Positions 36,671 through 51,331 of a stretch of 64,000 nucleotides of DNA are shown piece after piece. The position numbers and the translations under genes are program-made. Source of the stretch: Ptychodera flava. Taxonomy: Eukaryota > Hemichordata > Enteropneusta > Ptychoderidae. Within the stretch, counting starts at the first letter, position 1. Each line of letters begins with the position of its first letter. The notes under the pieces were generated by a model. The model saw only the letters and a list, made by a program, of their open reading frames with translations. It made no database searches and was not told the DNA's origin. Location of the stretch: positions 3,991,501 through 4,055,500 of the forward strand of contig NC_091932.1 of assembly GCF_041260155.1 (NCBI RefSeq), read 5' to 3'.

Positions 36671-39600
36671 ATGCGCCTCGTATTATTTATTGCGATCGTC
36701 GTCGCCGCCGTAGGGGAAAGCACGCCGACAATTTCAGACGATACCGTCAAACTCGGTTTGATGCTACCCATGTATGGTAGTGAGGAATCAGTAGCGATCA
36801 GAAGCAGCGTTCCTGGCGCATTTGATCTGGCGGTAAAACATGTCAATGAAAGAAATATCGTACAAGGTTAGTGGCTCAGTTTGAAATTAACGGCAACAAA
36901 CACAACACCAAAATTTCGGAAAACAAACGCATTCAAGCTAGAGGTAAATCAGACCCTGAAGGACCGTTAGTAGTATATTCATATATAGGCCTACTTACGC
37001 CCCAGCTTTCAAAGGTCAGATACTTCTACTTCAAGTTTTGCTTTATTGTCACTCTATCGATAAACAAACACGTTTATTATTTTCAATAAACTCTGCGAGC
37101 GTTGAAAATAGAAACAACCTTTGTATCAGGCATTACCAAGTGTAAGTATAATTTTCTGTCCTTCTATAGCCAACAACCTACTTCAAATGTCAAATGTCCT
37201 GCAACAATCACAGAAAAAGAATACCGAATGTTATAGTTTTACACGGGTAATATTTAGTTCAAATTACCTGCGTATTACTATATCGTAAGGACATAAGATC
37301 TCCTACGCTGTTGTTCGGTTGTCTCAACAGGACGTACAGTAGTATGGAGCATGAAAAACACCAATTGCAGTACGGACAGCGCAATGCTTGATATCTCAGA
37401 GTTTTGGAGAGATGGCTACGCAGGTATCGTAGGTCCCGGATGTTCCTGTGTCCAGGAAGCAAGAGTAGCTTCTTCACTATTCATTCCTCTCGTGGCTTAT
37501 GTAAGTACTTTCACTGCATTGCCTTTGGCCATTCTGCATGCTTTCTTTATCACCATTGTCACTTTGCCATGATATATGGTGTCCTGGCGATCTAAGCTAG
37601 ATGAGATTCGTAAAAATATACATTGTGTACACCATTCTTGTATTTCCCAGGTATGTGAGGACGCCGGGATGGATGACAAAGAGGTCTTTGAGTATCCAAC
37701 GTTTTTCCGCGTCATGCCACACGTTTCAACCGTGGCTCAATCAATACTTGCACTTTACCAATATACAGACTGGCATGTCACAACCATAATTGCCTCAGAC
37801 GAAGATAAATACCAAACCACGTATGAAGCTGTCAAGTATCTTTTCGAAAATAACGACATACAAATTAAAAACTATGCGTCGTTTGCGCCAAATGTTTCAC
37901 ACCATAGCGAAGACACATCACCGTTTCCAGATATCATCCACAGGACAGCAAAAACGACAAGAAGTGAGCTTTATATTTACACTTTATTTTTACAAATCCA
38001 TACTGAATTGAATCCCGATTTACACTGATGACGGTAGCCCTATCATGACGAGGGTTGTGGTCGGACTAAAGTGATGAAACATTTCAAGTACATTTCGTAA
38101 AATGTCGATAAACTCCGTATACACCTTGTATTTCTTGACGTTTAAGACTGCGCATGCTCCGTAAACAAAATAGATGCTTAGAAATATTGTGTTTGTTGAT
38201 GTTGGTACTCCACACATCCAACTTATGATGTGTAACGTGCGCTTTCACTTTTCAACCACAGTTTATTTGTTTCTCGGGCCTCTGTCTGATCTGAGACATT
38301 TTGCAATAGACATGCAGAAGATGGGGATGTTGGACGGTGACCACATAATCGTAGGAACTGTCACAGATTACAATACCAGGGCAAGCCAAGCCTACACTGG
38401 TAAGAAATTAGAATTTGAATTGTGTGAATGTGGTGACGATTTTGGAAGTTCGATAAATGTGAGAGTGCTTGGCTGTGTAGTGGTGATGGTTGGTATAATT
38501 TGCATGTGACAGTGATGACAGTGACTGATGATGACGTATATGACAATAATGAATGACGAGGTGACTGATGTTTCAAGCTATTCTCTGGTATAAATTATAG
38601 CATCCATGACTTAATAGTTGATTATAAATCTTGTCACGTATGCAAAACAACTCATTTCACGATTTAAGTAACCCTAAATGTAAGAATTTGCCAGCATGTG
38701 ATAAATTTTGACAACACTTGCGATCAGTTATATCAGTGCCCTTTATGGAAATTTCAACCTTCGATGTCAACAGATTATACAGGTTATAAAACAAACCAAT
38801 CCCTGAAATATTTTGGTTCATTACATCAGGGCTACGACAAACCATGTCATGTATTTGCATATAGAGGAATACCTTTTGGTCAAGTAAAAGTTATATTGAT
38901 GTTATAGGATTTTTCCAATATTCTTGGCAGAAAAACTATTTGAATTCAGTTTAGAAAGTACCGCACACAGTAGCTCCGTCAATTTTAGGTTCAATTGTTT
39001 ACATCTCTTCACTGGAGAATAAGCTCGTGAATGATGGAAAGTTTGAGTGGTGTTGGGCAACTAATAAAAATTATTTTGTTAGTCCTACTGTGATTTTCCA
39101 GGCAATTTTATCAAATGCAATATTGAACGGCCCAAACACATTCAGCAAAATGTCCAGGTACTATGTTATGGCGTTGTTGAAATTTAAGCTTCTAATTTAT
39201 GAGAGTACTTGGTATTTAGTGTTAAATAGATCAGTTCTACCATTTGGGAACTTTAAGCTATTCCTCAACTTCAGTACCCTAAATCAATTCCACGTGATTT
39301 ATTAAGCCACATCGGAAGTGATATAAATTAGGCTACATCGGTCGACAAAATGCGTCGGTGGACACATATATATTCACCAGCTTGAGCTAGTCTTGTATTA
39401 TTTTATTGCAGATGGAGAGAGTATGGTGGATATTGCAAAAGAGGCATTTAAGTCAGTACTGATTATTGAATTGAGACAACCTGATCTGTTAGAAGACGAT
39501 TTTCAAACATATATGTCTGATATGCAAAACAGATCTGAGATCATGACTGGAATGGAACCAATCATTGTAAGTTTTGCTAATTAGGAGGTTATGATGTCAT

Positions 39601-42600
39601 CTTTATCTACTCAATTCGAATTGTATCAAATTTTAGTATCAATGTGATAACATCTTACCAGTTATCACAAAGATTAAAACTGTAAAGTACTCATTTAATG
39701 TAAATGATGCATAGAAAACTGTGGTGTATTTAAACTATGATTGTCTGTTCCATCAAATTTGTCAGGTATGGTGCTGTTATTACTTCCTAGGGACTAAGTT
39801 TTTGAGATTTACCCCCGATTTTCCAAACAACCGAAATTCAAGGAAAAATTGATAAACTGAAAATAAAAATCCTTCCCTTGTTTTGATATAAAACAACAGT
39901 TGCTTGTTTTGTGGTTTGTCGGAATTGAAGTCCAGGTATCCATGAATATTTCTGTCTTTCATTTTTCAACGCAGTGGGACAATCGAGCGTTTTTAGTCTA
40001 CGATGCTGTTATGATTTTATCGAGGATAGTGGATTTATCAATAACTGCTGACTTGGATTATACTTTTGCTTGGGAAACCTTACATCTATTCCTGGATGTC
40101 ACTTTTGACAGTAAGTGACCCATTGCAATACTGATAATGCTTAGAATTATAAAATTTGAGATTGGGAAGTTGGTCAATTGAAAATGTCAAAAAAGACTAC
40201 TTATTTGACCTCTCTACATGTAAGCTTCGTCTTTATTGATGGAAATATTGAAATATTGCTCTGATTTTTTCATCTTGTCGATTGGAATATTACAAATGTA
40301 CGTAAGTATCGTTAAATAAGACATGGACATTTAAATATTACAATACGGAGGTACAGTGTTTCACGAAATCAAATTAATGCTTTGTATTGTGATAGTGTAA
40401 ATAACATCAATTTTACTTTTTACATTATGCGTACATTATATTCCGATACCCTGCTGTCAGTTCGTCACGCTTTGGTATAAACATAATGTATGTTATAGGT
40501 GACAAGAATAAGAATAAGTGTAATAAAATGAAAATTGTGCGTTTTCATGTAACTTTACCAAATCTTAATAAAACTCGGCAATCATGAACTCTTTTTCGCA
40601 TTTTACAATTTCCCTCTGTTTTTATTGATTCAAAGAGAGCAAACTTTGTGAAGAATATTAAGGACCATTTTTCAGGGTTAAAGAAAAAAGTAGTGCTATT
40701 TTGTCTTAATGATAAAGTTTGCCCAAGTAAATCACGGGGTTGTTGTCATCATGTGGAGAAGATTACCATGATTACCAGTGTTAGCAGGGTTACTAGTGTT
40801 ACCCAGGTTGTCCTGGTGGCGGCCAGGGTTGCAAGCTTAGACTTTGGCGCCAGCGTGCAATTTGTTAAGAAATGAAAGGGTTAGCGTGGGTTGCTATTTT
40901 CATGGCATTGTGTAAAAAGTATTGAAGAAAACCAGATACACTCTCTACCTTGCAGGTATAACCAACGTACCTATTCATCTAAATGGTTCTGGCAACGCAG
41001 TTGGGGAGTTCGATCTCCTTAACTACGCGATAATGGACCAAAATGCATTTGAAGCTGATGGTAGTCCTCTGGGTATCACACCAAACCAAGATCGAGGAAT
41101 GCTCAAGGTTGGAAGTTTCGTCTACCAATCAGATGAATCTCGGGTAAGGTGTACAATAGCCAACTGTGCCATGTTTTATTTCTCGCTACAAGATACCATG
41201 GAATACTGAATGACACGAGTAGATGTTCTTATATTTCTATTCTTTACTCGAAGATAACGAAAATGTACTTTTCTCACCAAAATTTCATTTCTGTTGAAAT
41301 TTGTACACAAACCGTTCTACAAGGCCTCCAGTCAATCCCAAGCCAAGGTCCTTTGTCGGAGTACTACTCAGTTTTCCTATCCAGTTTTGTTGAAAAAAAT
41401 ATTGAATTTTGAAGACGTGCCTACGCTTGAAAACCTGTGACGTAAAGAGACATTATCGTGCGATTAATGGAAAAATGCATGCTAAAGTAATCTTGTTTTT
41501 GATGTTAACAGGTGTTTGTAGCGAACGATAGAACCATAGAATGGCCTGGTGGACAAATGCCACGTGCTCAACCCGAATGTGGATTTGATGGATCGCTGTG
41601 TCAAGGTTAATGTCATTTGATTGTTTACTGTTTTCATATTTCACAACCATTGTTGATTATTTGCCGAAGTTTAAAGTAAGTTTACGCCATTCGAAACCGT
41701 GTCAGCAAAAGCGCTGTTTTACAAGGAGCAAACAAACATATTACACAGTACTAATCTGTCCAATTAATAACTGTAAGATGATTCAGTGGTAGATTTATAC
41801 CATGTTGTGTTTCACTGACGATTTTTACAAATTGTCGTCTTTTCATGTTCCAATAATATACCCTGATGTTATAAATTTGTCCTCGGGTGCTTATCACAGT
41901 TTCATCTGTTGCAGATTATTTAGGAATCATTCTCGGTGCAACTGTATTCGGTGTTCTGGTCATACTAGGAATTGCCACGTATTACTACAGGTAAGACCTA
42001 TTCTCAAGTCTAAGAGCAGATAGAGCGAGGCTTTCAAATCTTTAAAAAATGGAAAACGAATTATGTTACAATTACATAAACCACTTGAAAGACACCGCTG
42101 TCAGTGATCTTATTATACGGTCACCATTTTAAGATGTAGATCAACATCTAAGTCGGTACATGTACATACATCGGCGTAACACATTTCTATTTGTCAGAGA
42201 ATCAGTATTTTCGGTATTCGAATATATGTGACAGTATTTTAGATCTGTATATTTCCTAAGAATTACATAAAGTATGAGTTGCCGATCAACTATACAATAC
42301 TATGTATGTTCACAATGGACCAGCATATCCACTCTTTATGATTGTGAGTAATGGAAACGAACATTCTATTCTAAAGCCACGAGTGTATGGCTATGAAGAT
42401 GAGGTGTTCGACTTGATCAGTGACAAGATTTTTGTCATCTCATTATTTTCTCTTTCATTTCACAAGGAAAAAGAAATACGAGGCTGAACTGGACAGTTTA
42501 GTTTGGAAGATTGATTGGGACGAGTTACAAATTAGTAGAGATCAGAAAACAGCCCAAGGATTTACTGCGAAAAACATGGCATTGAGTTCACTTTCTTTGC

Positions 42601-45600
42601 TAAATAAGGACGAAGACGCGCAGATCTTCTCAAAAATAGGAACATATAGAGTAAGTCTCTACAACTAACGACTTTCATACGATACAATTTAATGTGAAAA
42701 ACTAAAATGCACGTTTCGAAACGAAAACGTCTATCAGCGCAGCAACTCTCAAGTCTTGACTGATAAGCTGACCCTCTATGCCGCATATCAATTACAGACT
42801 TATTTTCGCCAGTCCAATATAAGCTTACAAGACCCAGTCCAATATAAGCTTACAAGACCCAGTCACTATAAGCTAACCACCAAAGCCAAGACCTGATCAT
42901 GTTTGAAATTTTGTTTTCAATAAGGGCAAGGTATGTGCCGTCAAGTTCATTGACAAACCCAAAATTGAGCTTACAAGAGAACAAAGAATCGAACTGAAAC
43001 TGGTGAGTAACTAATTATATTAGTCTTTGTTTTCTCTGTACTTGTATTTCATTGATGATCGTCAAAGAACATGCGATGTATGGCTACTTTAAGATGATCA
43101 TGCCAGTAGCCGATTGAGATGCAAAAATGCTGTCTACACTATTTTTACTCGAAAGATGCATATTTAGTTTGGTTGGTCTTTATTCAGTAGTTCTAGGCCA
43201 TCGGCCAGCATACTTAACATAGTTAGCATCAATATACAAAAATTGACAGGAAAATGATAATTACAAACACTCAGAAAAATTGATTATCATTTATCTCCTT
43301 TCTCACTTCCATAGCGTGAAAAGTGAAAGCGGCTAGACGTTGCATTATATTTGGATCATCAGATGTCATCAGAGAAATAAATTTTCTTTCTGTTGGTGGA
43401 CTGAAATAATAACGAGGAATATACTTCATCCTCAAGTTATCAAAAAAGTACAAAGTAAAACAAAATGGTATTCATTTTCGACTTCGTTACTATCACATAG
43501 CAAACATACTCTTTCATTTGCATCATTTTTCAATTTTCTGTCAGTCTCAATACGCAAATAGTGAGAAGAGCATCTCAATCGAGCTAACATAGACATGTGT
43601 ACATTAATTTTGACAACAGAAAGATATTTTTCTGGTGTAAGTGAACACTTAAGTTCTCGATAACAAGAAAGTTTATCAAGGCTACAAATTTCACTGTACC
43701 AATGGTCATGCAAATAACTCTTTAAGTTCTCTACAAAAGTACATATGAAGCTATTCTCATCGGGAACTTCTTGTTGCTCCCATACTCTTGCAAATTACAG
43801 AGACACAGTAAGTTTTTTACGTGGTGTATCCATGTGGGTTTCGACCTGACACCAGATTTATCAATGTGATATAGCATTTCATAACACTTCCTTGGATAGC
43901 GGTTTTCTGGCATTTTTAAAAGTTTACACCAATATTTAACACTTTTTTGGCTGTATACAAGTAAACTGGAAATCTGCCACACTCTCCCAACACTGCAACA
44001 TTTGGGGTATTACCTGAAACACCAAGAACTCTTACATGCCAAATACTGGATTCTTTCAAGATAATCATATTTTGCATAACCCCATACTTCTGAGCCATAG
44101 GTCAGTATTGGCAACACCATTGAATCAAAAATCTTGAAAAAAGTATCATATGTAAAACGACCTGTCTTGTTACTCGCTCTAATAATACCCATTAGTACTT
44201 TTCTTGCTTGTTGTGCAAGTGTTTTTGTGGACATTGTCCACTGCAACCTACAGGAAAACAGAATACCCAAATACTTATAATACGACACAACGTTAACTTT
44301 TCTCCATTATAAACCATTTTTCTGTTTTTGCAAGGTAACCACCAGCTTTAAATACCACTACTTTGGTCTTCTTTAAGTTTACCGTCATTTCCATTTGGAA
44401 ATGGAAAATGGAAGATGCATATTTAGAAAACCTTGATAATTGGAAGTATTTAAACAGAATTTATAACCTTATTGTGTTGTTACATCACCACGTGGTTTCT
44501 TTCGTATACCGATAATCTCTTTGTTGACAACAAAAGTTTTGGCTTAATAAGAGAATCTTTAATCTTACTTACAGAGAACTATCTCTCGCCAAAATTTGTA
44601 TGGCATTGCTGTTCCCGTATGGGAATGAATTAGTCTTTCAAAGAGCTGCCTCAATATTTGCCCTTCTAATTTCTAAATACTTTCCTCCGTACAGATGAGA
44701 GATCTCCGCCATAATAATATTAACAAGTTCATCGGCGCATGCCCTGATGCTCCCAATATCTCTATACTGATGGAGTACTGCTCCAAGGGCAGTCTACAGG
44801 TAGGATTGAATTTAATGCATTGTCAAATACATCAACATATAACACACTAATTCAAGTTCAACTGCTGTGAATTCCACAAACATTTTACCACAACCCCGAT
44901 ATCACGTGACACCTATTATTGATGGAATCTTTCTTAACTTTTCGCAGGACATTTTAGAAAACGACAGCATCGACTTAGACAACATGTTCAAAGCATCATT
45001 AATTACAGACATCGTCAAAGCAATGGTTTATATTCACAATAGCGCTCTCGTATCCCATGGTAACTTGAAATCCTCCAATTGTGTTGTCGACAAGAGATGG
45101 GTTTTAAAGATCACAGACTACGGTCTTCATGAATTCAAATCTGGACAAAAGAAAGAAGAACTTGGAGAAGACGCACACTGCAGAAGTAAGGGCAGAGTAA
45201 ATGATCTTGAATCATAAATTTGCAATCGCGAAAACGGCGTATTTTCAATTTTATGTCCCATCCCGCGTATATGAGACTGTATCAAGATGGAGCAATGATC
45301 AACCTAGTAAGCCTTAAAGCGCTACACCCATGATAAACAATTGAACCTCCAGTGTAAATTCTACACACGGCTTTATTTTAAAATTGTTCAATCGTTTTCG
45401 TAAATCAAAGAAAGTATCCTCTCTTTTAGCGCTATCGTCCGTCAGAATTAGTACTACGTCTATAGTTGTATATCTACCAAATAGATCATCGGCTAAAATT
45501 GCAGTCTTACCCTTTCTTTTCGTCTATTTCAAGGTTTGTTTTGGCGAGCTCCAGAACATCTTAGGCAGGGTAACAACATGCCTGCTGCTGGATCACAGAA

Positions 45601-46417
45601 AGGCGATGTCTACTCCTTCGCAATTATAGTGACTGAAGTCTACTCACGTTCTCAGCCATACAACTTAAACGATGAAGATCCCAGCGGTAAGCAGTAAAAC
45701 GATTTGCATACATTGTCAAATTTTGTTCTTTTGAAATATTGAATTTGTACTAATGTAGTCATTATCAGAAATTTTTATTGTTTATTTGTCGATTCAGAGA
45801 ATAAATTAATGTATCCGAACAATTGTTATGAATTCCCGTTTCTCTGTTAAAACCACATGCACCAACAAGAGCAATTAAATCTGTGAACTATAATCAAGAT
45901 CCCTGTATGACTTAACGAAATAGGACAGACTCAGACAAAATCACGGGGAGACAGGACTACGGTCAGTCCTTTGTGTGGAGTGACCGAAACAGGAAAGAAC
46001 TGGGACCAACTAGGCCCTTCTGACACACAGGTCGATTCATGTAACAGCGGCTGGGCCGTGAGGCCTGGCAATGGTTCCGTATTCAATAAAAAAGTTCAAG
46101 TTCTACGCCAACACTCGTCGTCAGTTCCAGCTTCTTCCTTATATATGACATACGTTTTTCCCACTTAAAAAAAATAACATATTTGATTTTACACGAAACG
46201 TATACTTCTAATTCCGAACACTGCACTATTCTGACAGACGATGTCTCAGCAGGATTGCACATTTCAAGTACTTTCAAATTTAAAGAAACACTGTAAATTC
46301 TGGCTCTATGAAATATTGCGATCTGTGTGAGTGAAGACGAAGAATGTCATAGTCGCATTAATGGTTTGTTTCATGTCGGCCTCTTCGAGCACAAATGACT
46401 GATGATGATGATGAGGG

Positions 46418-46461
<44 letters not shown>

Positions 46462-49400
46462 GTGATTATGTGCGTAATCTCAAAATGGAGCTCTATGCGC
46501 AGGACAAAAGCTAGACTACTCCCTTAAGAAATGTGTTTTGAGAGCATTGCGGAATGAAATATTGGAATTCAGATGGTATAGGTTAACAGTTACAAATAGA
46601 TTTTCCAAGTTTTCTGTCCTAATTTAAATGAGAAAGGATTGTGGCAACACGTGGCATTCTAAAAAGACGTGTGTTAGATGAAGAACGTAGGTGCCTTGAA
46701 GGAGTATACATTTGAAAAGTCAGAGAGATATTGTATAGTCCAGTCCCTGAAACAATGTCGAAATAAACTGTTGAAAGTTTGTACTGTCTACAAGAAGCGA
46801 TTGGTAACCAGTGCAGCGATTTGTATGTAGTGTGATTTGACTTAAATTAGGTTGATATGAGTTTATTGATCCATTTTGTTGACTGTTTTGAATTCAGAGA
46901 TTATTGAACTGTTAAGAGATCCAAAAGAACCACCGTACAGACCGTTCATTTCTGATATTGAGGATTTAGCACCAGAATGTGCCACAGAAACTATCAAAGC
47001 TTGCTGGTCTGAGAATCCATTGGAACGTCCAACATTTACTGGAGTTCGACAAATGCTGAAGACATTACACGATAATATGTAAGTATGGGTAAACTACCAT
47101 AAGAATAAGTGCAAAGACACATACAGAAAGATTTCTGAGTTTATTGGTATCCGTGACGTTTTCAATATTAATAGATTGCCAAGTGTCTTTTTTCACCCTA
47201 AAACGTTTTTACAGTGAAACGGGTGATTCATGTGATAGGTCGTACGATTTTCAAACATGGAGTTATCTATAAAAGCAGGCAAACTCTTCTTGCAATACTC
47301 GACTTGTACTGACAGTGGCAGTGAGAACGATCTAACAGATAGACTGACGAGACGCAGACACAGATAGAGACAGAGATAGAGCGGGGACGAGGGGCGGGAA
47401 TAATATTACTTAGTCAGTGTTTTAAGCAAAACAGTGTCTCTGTTAGCCAGGTAAATGAATGGTAGTAGCTTCTGTATGTCCACATGGACATAATCGGTAC
47501 TCTTCCTGCCATGGTATTCCGGTATGTTTACTCAACACTACAGTGTAATCCAAGCTGGTGGTGTATTTCCAAGCTAGTCAACGATTCTCCTCTTCATTGC
47601 ATCACATCGTCTAGTGTGCACCCAAAAGAACTCTCTTATTTACAGTAGCCTGAATGTGTATTATATGACAGCGTCTAGTTACCATAGAAATGGATAGGAA
47701 TAAGTATATGCACGTTTGCTATGTCCATGTCCTCTTTCTATTGTTTCGGTGAATCGTACTGACTGCGTCAAAGTGATGACGTTATATGATGAATTTATAT
47801 TTTCCATTCAGGAAGCAAAACATTATGGACAACGTCATCGATATCATGCAACGATACACAGACAATCTTGAAGAATTAGTCGACGAAAGAACTGAAGAAC
47901 TTCAAGTCCAAAAGGAAAAGACGCAGCAATTGTTATTCCGAATGCTACCAACGTAAGTACTTCCATCATGCATATAGTAGCTCATATTGTAGCTTACATG
48001 TCAAATTAACAATAATTTGCTCAGTAAATAGGCATGCATTCTTCAAATGATCACCAACTAGTTTTGATGACTGTTTTGTAAAATAAATGTATTTGCATCA
48101 GTACACTCGTCCTGAAGTTAAATTGATGACGTCTTTCTAAAATGTATTATTTACAAAAGTAAAATTATATTTCCTTCCATGGATACGACTGTATCATTGT
48201 TGGTGGCAAAGAAAGTTACAGGTCGTTACATGAAAGTCTCCAATGGTCATCAGTTTGAGTATAATCCACACGAGAATTTAGGATCATCAGTCGACCTATC
48301 TTACAATAGTTTATAATAAAGCCCCGGTTTTACTTGCAGATCCATCGCGGCACAACTGATCAAAGGAATTGCTGTATTGCCAGAATCCTATGAATGCGTC
48401 ACCGTGTACTTTTCTGATATTGTTGGTTTCTCAGCCATGTCTGCTAACAGTACACCACACCAGGTGAGAAAATTTTGACGTCATAACTATAGGTAGCCCT
48501 TTCACCGGCGTCTTCATTTTCTGTATGTCATTAGCGCGTACAGGCTTAGTTACACGTAATTACGTTCCTTAGTTACACGAAGGGTCTTGGTCACGTGATA
48601 ACCAGACGTCCAGTACGTATGGTACAGAGGTTCGAAATATGAAAGAACACTTCTACACGTAATCATAATTATATGTAGTGTTTTCTTTTAGATTTTCTCG
48701 GCGTTATCGTAAATTTAGACAAGCAACCTCGTAAAGTATCATTGTAAATTAGCAAACATCTTTCATACACGATATTTCCTGGAGTTTGCACCAGTACAAG
48801 AAGTACTTGCTATGATTTCGCGACAGGGACGAAGTGTTGAAGTGTCATTCCACTTTTTATCTGACGTCTCGACAACATTCCTTTAAAAATCATTGGGAAC
48901 GCACAACTAAATTTAAAAAAATCGCACATTAGCACGGATATACGTACGTCACTGTGTGCCGTCAGACGAACGCGTCAGGTGCAACTAAACCTCTCTATTA
49001 TGAGCATGGTCGGCTGGCGCAATGTGGTGTAAATCCTCAGTGTAATCGGGTACGGTGGTGTCTGTATCGATTGGAATGCACAGCGCCTCCAGTGGTGGTA
49101 AGGGAGAAAATCGGCAACAATCAGGCGCATGCGCTTTAAATTTAACGCGTACTGTTCAGGTGTTGATGTCCTGCGATGTCTACGGTCAAAAGTATTCCAA
49201 TCGCCACGAATACCACCATACCCGATTACACTTAACATGATCAAGATTACATACAACACATTGTGCCAGCCGACCGTGATTATGAGTATGTGCCGGTAAA
49301 TATAAATGACTTTCGTAAAAACGTTTTATGCATTTCAAAAGCCTTCTCTAGGAACCTTAAAGATTTTTAAAAATCCAATTGTAGGCCTACACGTATCGAC

Positions 49401-51331
49401 AGTATTCTGATTCAGTTTTTAAACTGGAGACATTACTCATTGCCTCTTCCTACACTGAATATATGCAAGTAGGCCTATTCCTATTTGTTATTTTCATGTG
49501 TAGATTTTAATCAAAATTACGAAGTAAAATATAGCCATTGATTTTTCACTCTTTAGGCCCCCTAGGCCAACCCATGAATCTTCCCGTATATCTATCCATC
49601 TAATAGATACATAACTCCTGATAGATACAACATATAAAGTTTTCAAAGAAATCGGATGCATGTAATCGATAGGATATGGCCATTGCTGCCATGTGGATAC
49701 CACTCTGAGCCAAGTCTTTATGCCTTTCCATTCTCCAAAGTGCCCGTTAAGTATTTGTGAGTGTATGCTATTCTGTTCCACGAACAGAATGTATCGCTTT
49801 GTGTTCCTGAATGGGGATGGACTATCTCACCATGCACTGACTGTTTTACTCTTATTAAAGTTTTCTGGAAATGTTGAAGTTTCATCATTTCAAATTTCGA
49901 CTTTTAGTGACTTTCTTCACTATATTTCTACATTGCAGGTTGTTGATTTGCTCAATGATTTATACACCCTCTTTGATGGTATCATCGAAAACTACGATGT
50001 ATATAAAGTGGAAACCATAGGTGATGCTTACGTCATAGTGTCTGGTTTACCCAACAAAAATGGAATCTACCACGCTGGAATGATTGCCTCTACAGCTCTG
50101 CACCTCTTGGAGTCAGTGAAAACTTTCAAGATACGTCATCGCCCTGACGACATCTTGAAACTTCGTATTGGCATTCATTCAGGTCAGTAAGGAATCATTG
50201 AAAAGTCTTGACATGTAGCTATGTGATCTTTATCTTTAGATTGATGATGGACATTTCATTGACACTACAAAACTTTTGAGCTTATTCTAAAAATCTAATT
50301 CGTGAAACCTACGGTTGTGTCACTGATTTCCAAGACTTGGGCAATTCAATCAACTTTCTTTTTATCACATCTTTCAACCTATCTACGTAAAGGCAGGGAA
50401 ATATAGATTTAGCTCTAGGAAATCTGTTTTCCCGAAGTTTTTACCGTTTTCCTATAAACCCCCCTTTACTTGTCTGTTTTTCAGGTCCGTGCGTTGCCTG
50501 TGTCATAGGTCTTACAAACCCACGATATTGTCTGTTCGGTGACACTATCAACACCACATCTAGGATGCAATCCAACGGTTTAGGTAAGATGACACTTCTT
50601 ATCAGATGCTGATAATGTATCAAACAGTGGTTGTTATGCCGAAAATTGGCGCTACGTTTAATGGCAAACATCAAGTACGACGATAAATATTTGTAAAGTA
50701 GCCGAATAATGACTAAAACGGTCTTGCGGATCATGCTAAATCTGATGACCAGAACAAACTTCAACATAATGGAAGTTTCTTTGCATCTAACGATGATAGT
50801 TTGTCCATAAAATCTGATTTCACTTTCCGTAAAACATATCCCTTTTTACTTTGTAGCGCTTAAAATACATGTGAGTCCATGGTGTAAAGAAATACTGGAT
50901 CAGATCGGTGGTTATGCATTGGTCGAACGTGGACTAGTTGCTATGAAGGTAAGTACTTGTAAAAAAAAATTAGCTTTTATAATTCGGGTAGTGTGGTCCA
51001 TTTATGATGTTACTTAATACGATGTTAGATATTTTGCACATAGTATTGATTAAAAATTCCAAGTATACATAGCCTGCAGTTACGAATGATTAGCTTAAAT
51101 CGTTATCAGTGATCGAAGCAAGCGTACAATTAGAATCCTTTAACCCCAGTTTCCCTGTGAACAGGTCCGCACTTTTTTATATTTTGATTTCTCTTCCTTG
51201 ACAAGATAATTCACACATTTTCATCAAAATATCGCGTCTGATTCATTCATTTTCAGGGCAAAGGAGAAATCAAGACATACTGGCTGATAAGTCAAGACCC
51301 GTCATATCGGAAAGAATATCCTCCCACATAG
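36671..51331 (+). CDS. Receptor guanylate cyclase B, 21 coding exons
   Basis: Paralogue of gene A on the opposite strand; same role, GTP to cGMP at the plasma membrane. Coding exons: 36671-36866, 37331-37500, 37651-37963, 38262-38399, 39412-39566, 39975-40110, 40956-41143, 41512-41605, 41915-41990, 42467-42650, 42925-43002, 44695-44799, 44948-45185, 45534-45686, 46898-47078, 47812-47952, 48340-48463, 49939-50182, 50485-50583, 50857-50948, 51257-51331. The total is 3180 nt, an exact frame (1059 aa). Signal peptide [20 protein letters not shown]-receptor-type ectodomain to about 463; membrane helix [20 protein letters not shown]; pseudokinase with [15 protein letters not shown] and ITDYG; cyclase with [27 protein letters not shown] and SRMQSNG. 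The usual [10 protein letters not shown] loop reads [10 protein letters not shown]. Exon 10 is one piece where gene A has two (112+72=184). A LINE and an inverted-repeat element lie in its introns. Confidence 0.93.
42810..42872. repeat. ~28 bp tandem duplication in intron 10 of gene B
   Basis: 'agtccaatataagcttacaa' repeats twice, with a third partial copy 'agtcactataagct'. Confidence 0.8.
43168..44411 (-). mobile_element. 5'-truncated LINE in intron 11 of gene B, with 15 bp target duplication
   Basis: Minus-strand translation gives the end of a non-LTR reverse transcriptase ([14 protein letters not shown] near 44360; [49 protein letters not shown]). The typical C-terminal region follows ([74 protein letters not shown]). 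The frame is broken several times, so it is dead. The flanks carry a perfect duplication aagatgcatatttag at 43153-43167 and 44412-44426, and AATAAA lies at the 3' end. It is about 1.24 kb, missing the 5' part including most of the reverse transcriptase. It lies antisense to gene B. Confidence 0.9.
46400..46463. repeat. (GAT)n microsatellite in intron 14 of gene B
   Basis: TGA/GAT trinucleotide run with two interruptions. Confidence 0.95.
48995..49286. mobile_element. Long inverted repeat (foldback/MITE) in intron 17 of gene B
   Basis: The left arm (about 48995-49079) carries 'ggtcggctggcgcaatgtg', 'gtgtaatcgggtacggtggt' and 'gattggaatgc'. The right arm (about 49191-49286) carries their mirrors 'gtattccaatcgcc', 'accaccatacccgattacac' and 'cacattgtgccagccgaccg'. 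The spacer is about 110 bp. Open frames at 48954-49259 are symmetric shadows of this palindrome. Confidence 0.75.

Noticed and set aside
36613-36846. 77-codon minus-strand ORF in the promoter and first exon of gene B
   Set aside because: Antisense to the signal-peptide exon of gene B; no support of its own.
43271-44288. Minus-strand ORFs as a host gene nested in gene B
   Set aside because: Motifs are those of a LINE reverse transcriptase tail, and a perfect 15 bp target duplication flanks the segment.
48954-49259. Overlapping ORFs on both strands
   Set aside because: Mirror-image frames produced by the long inverted repeat at 48995-49286.
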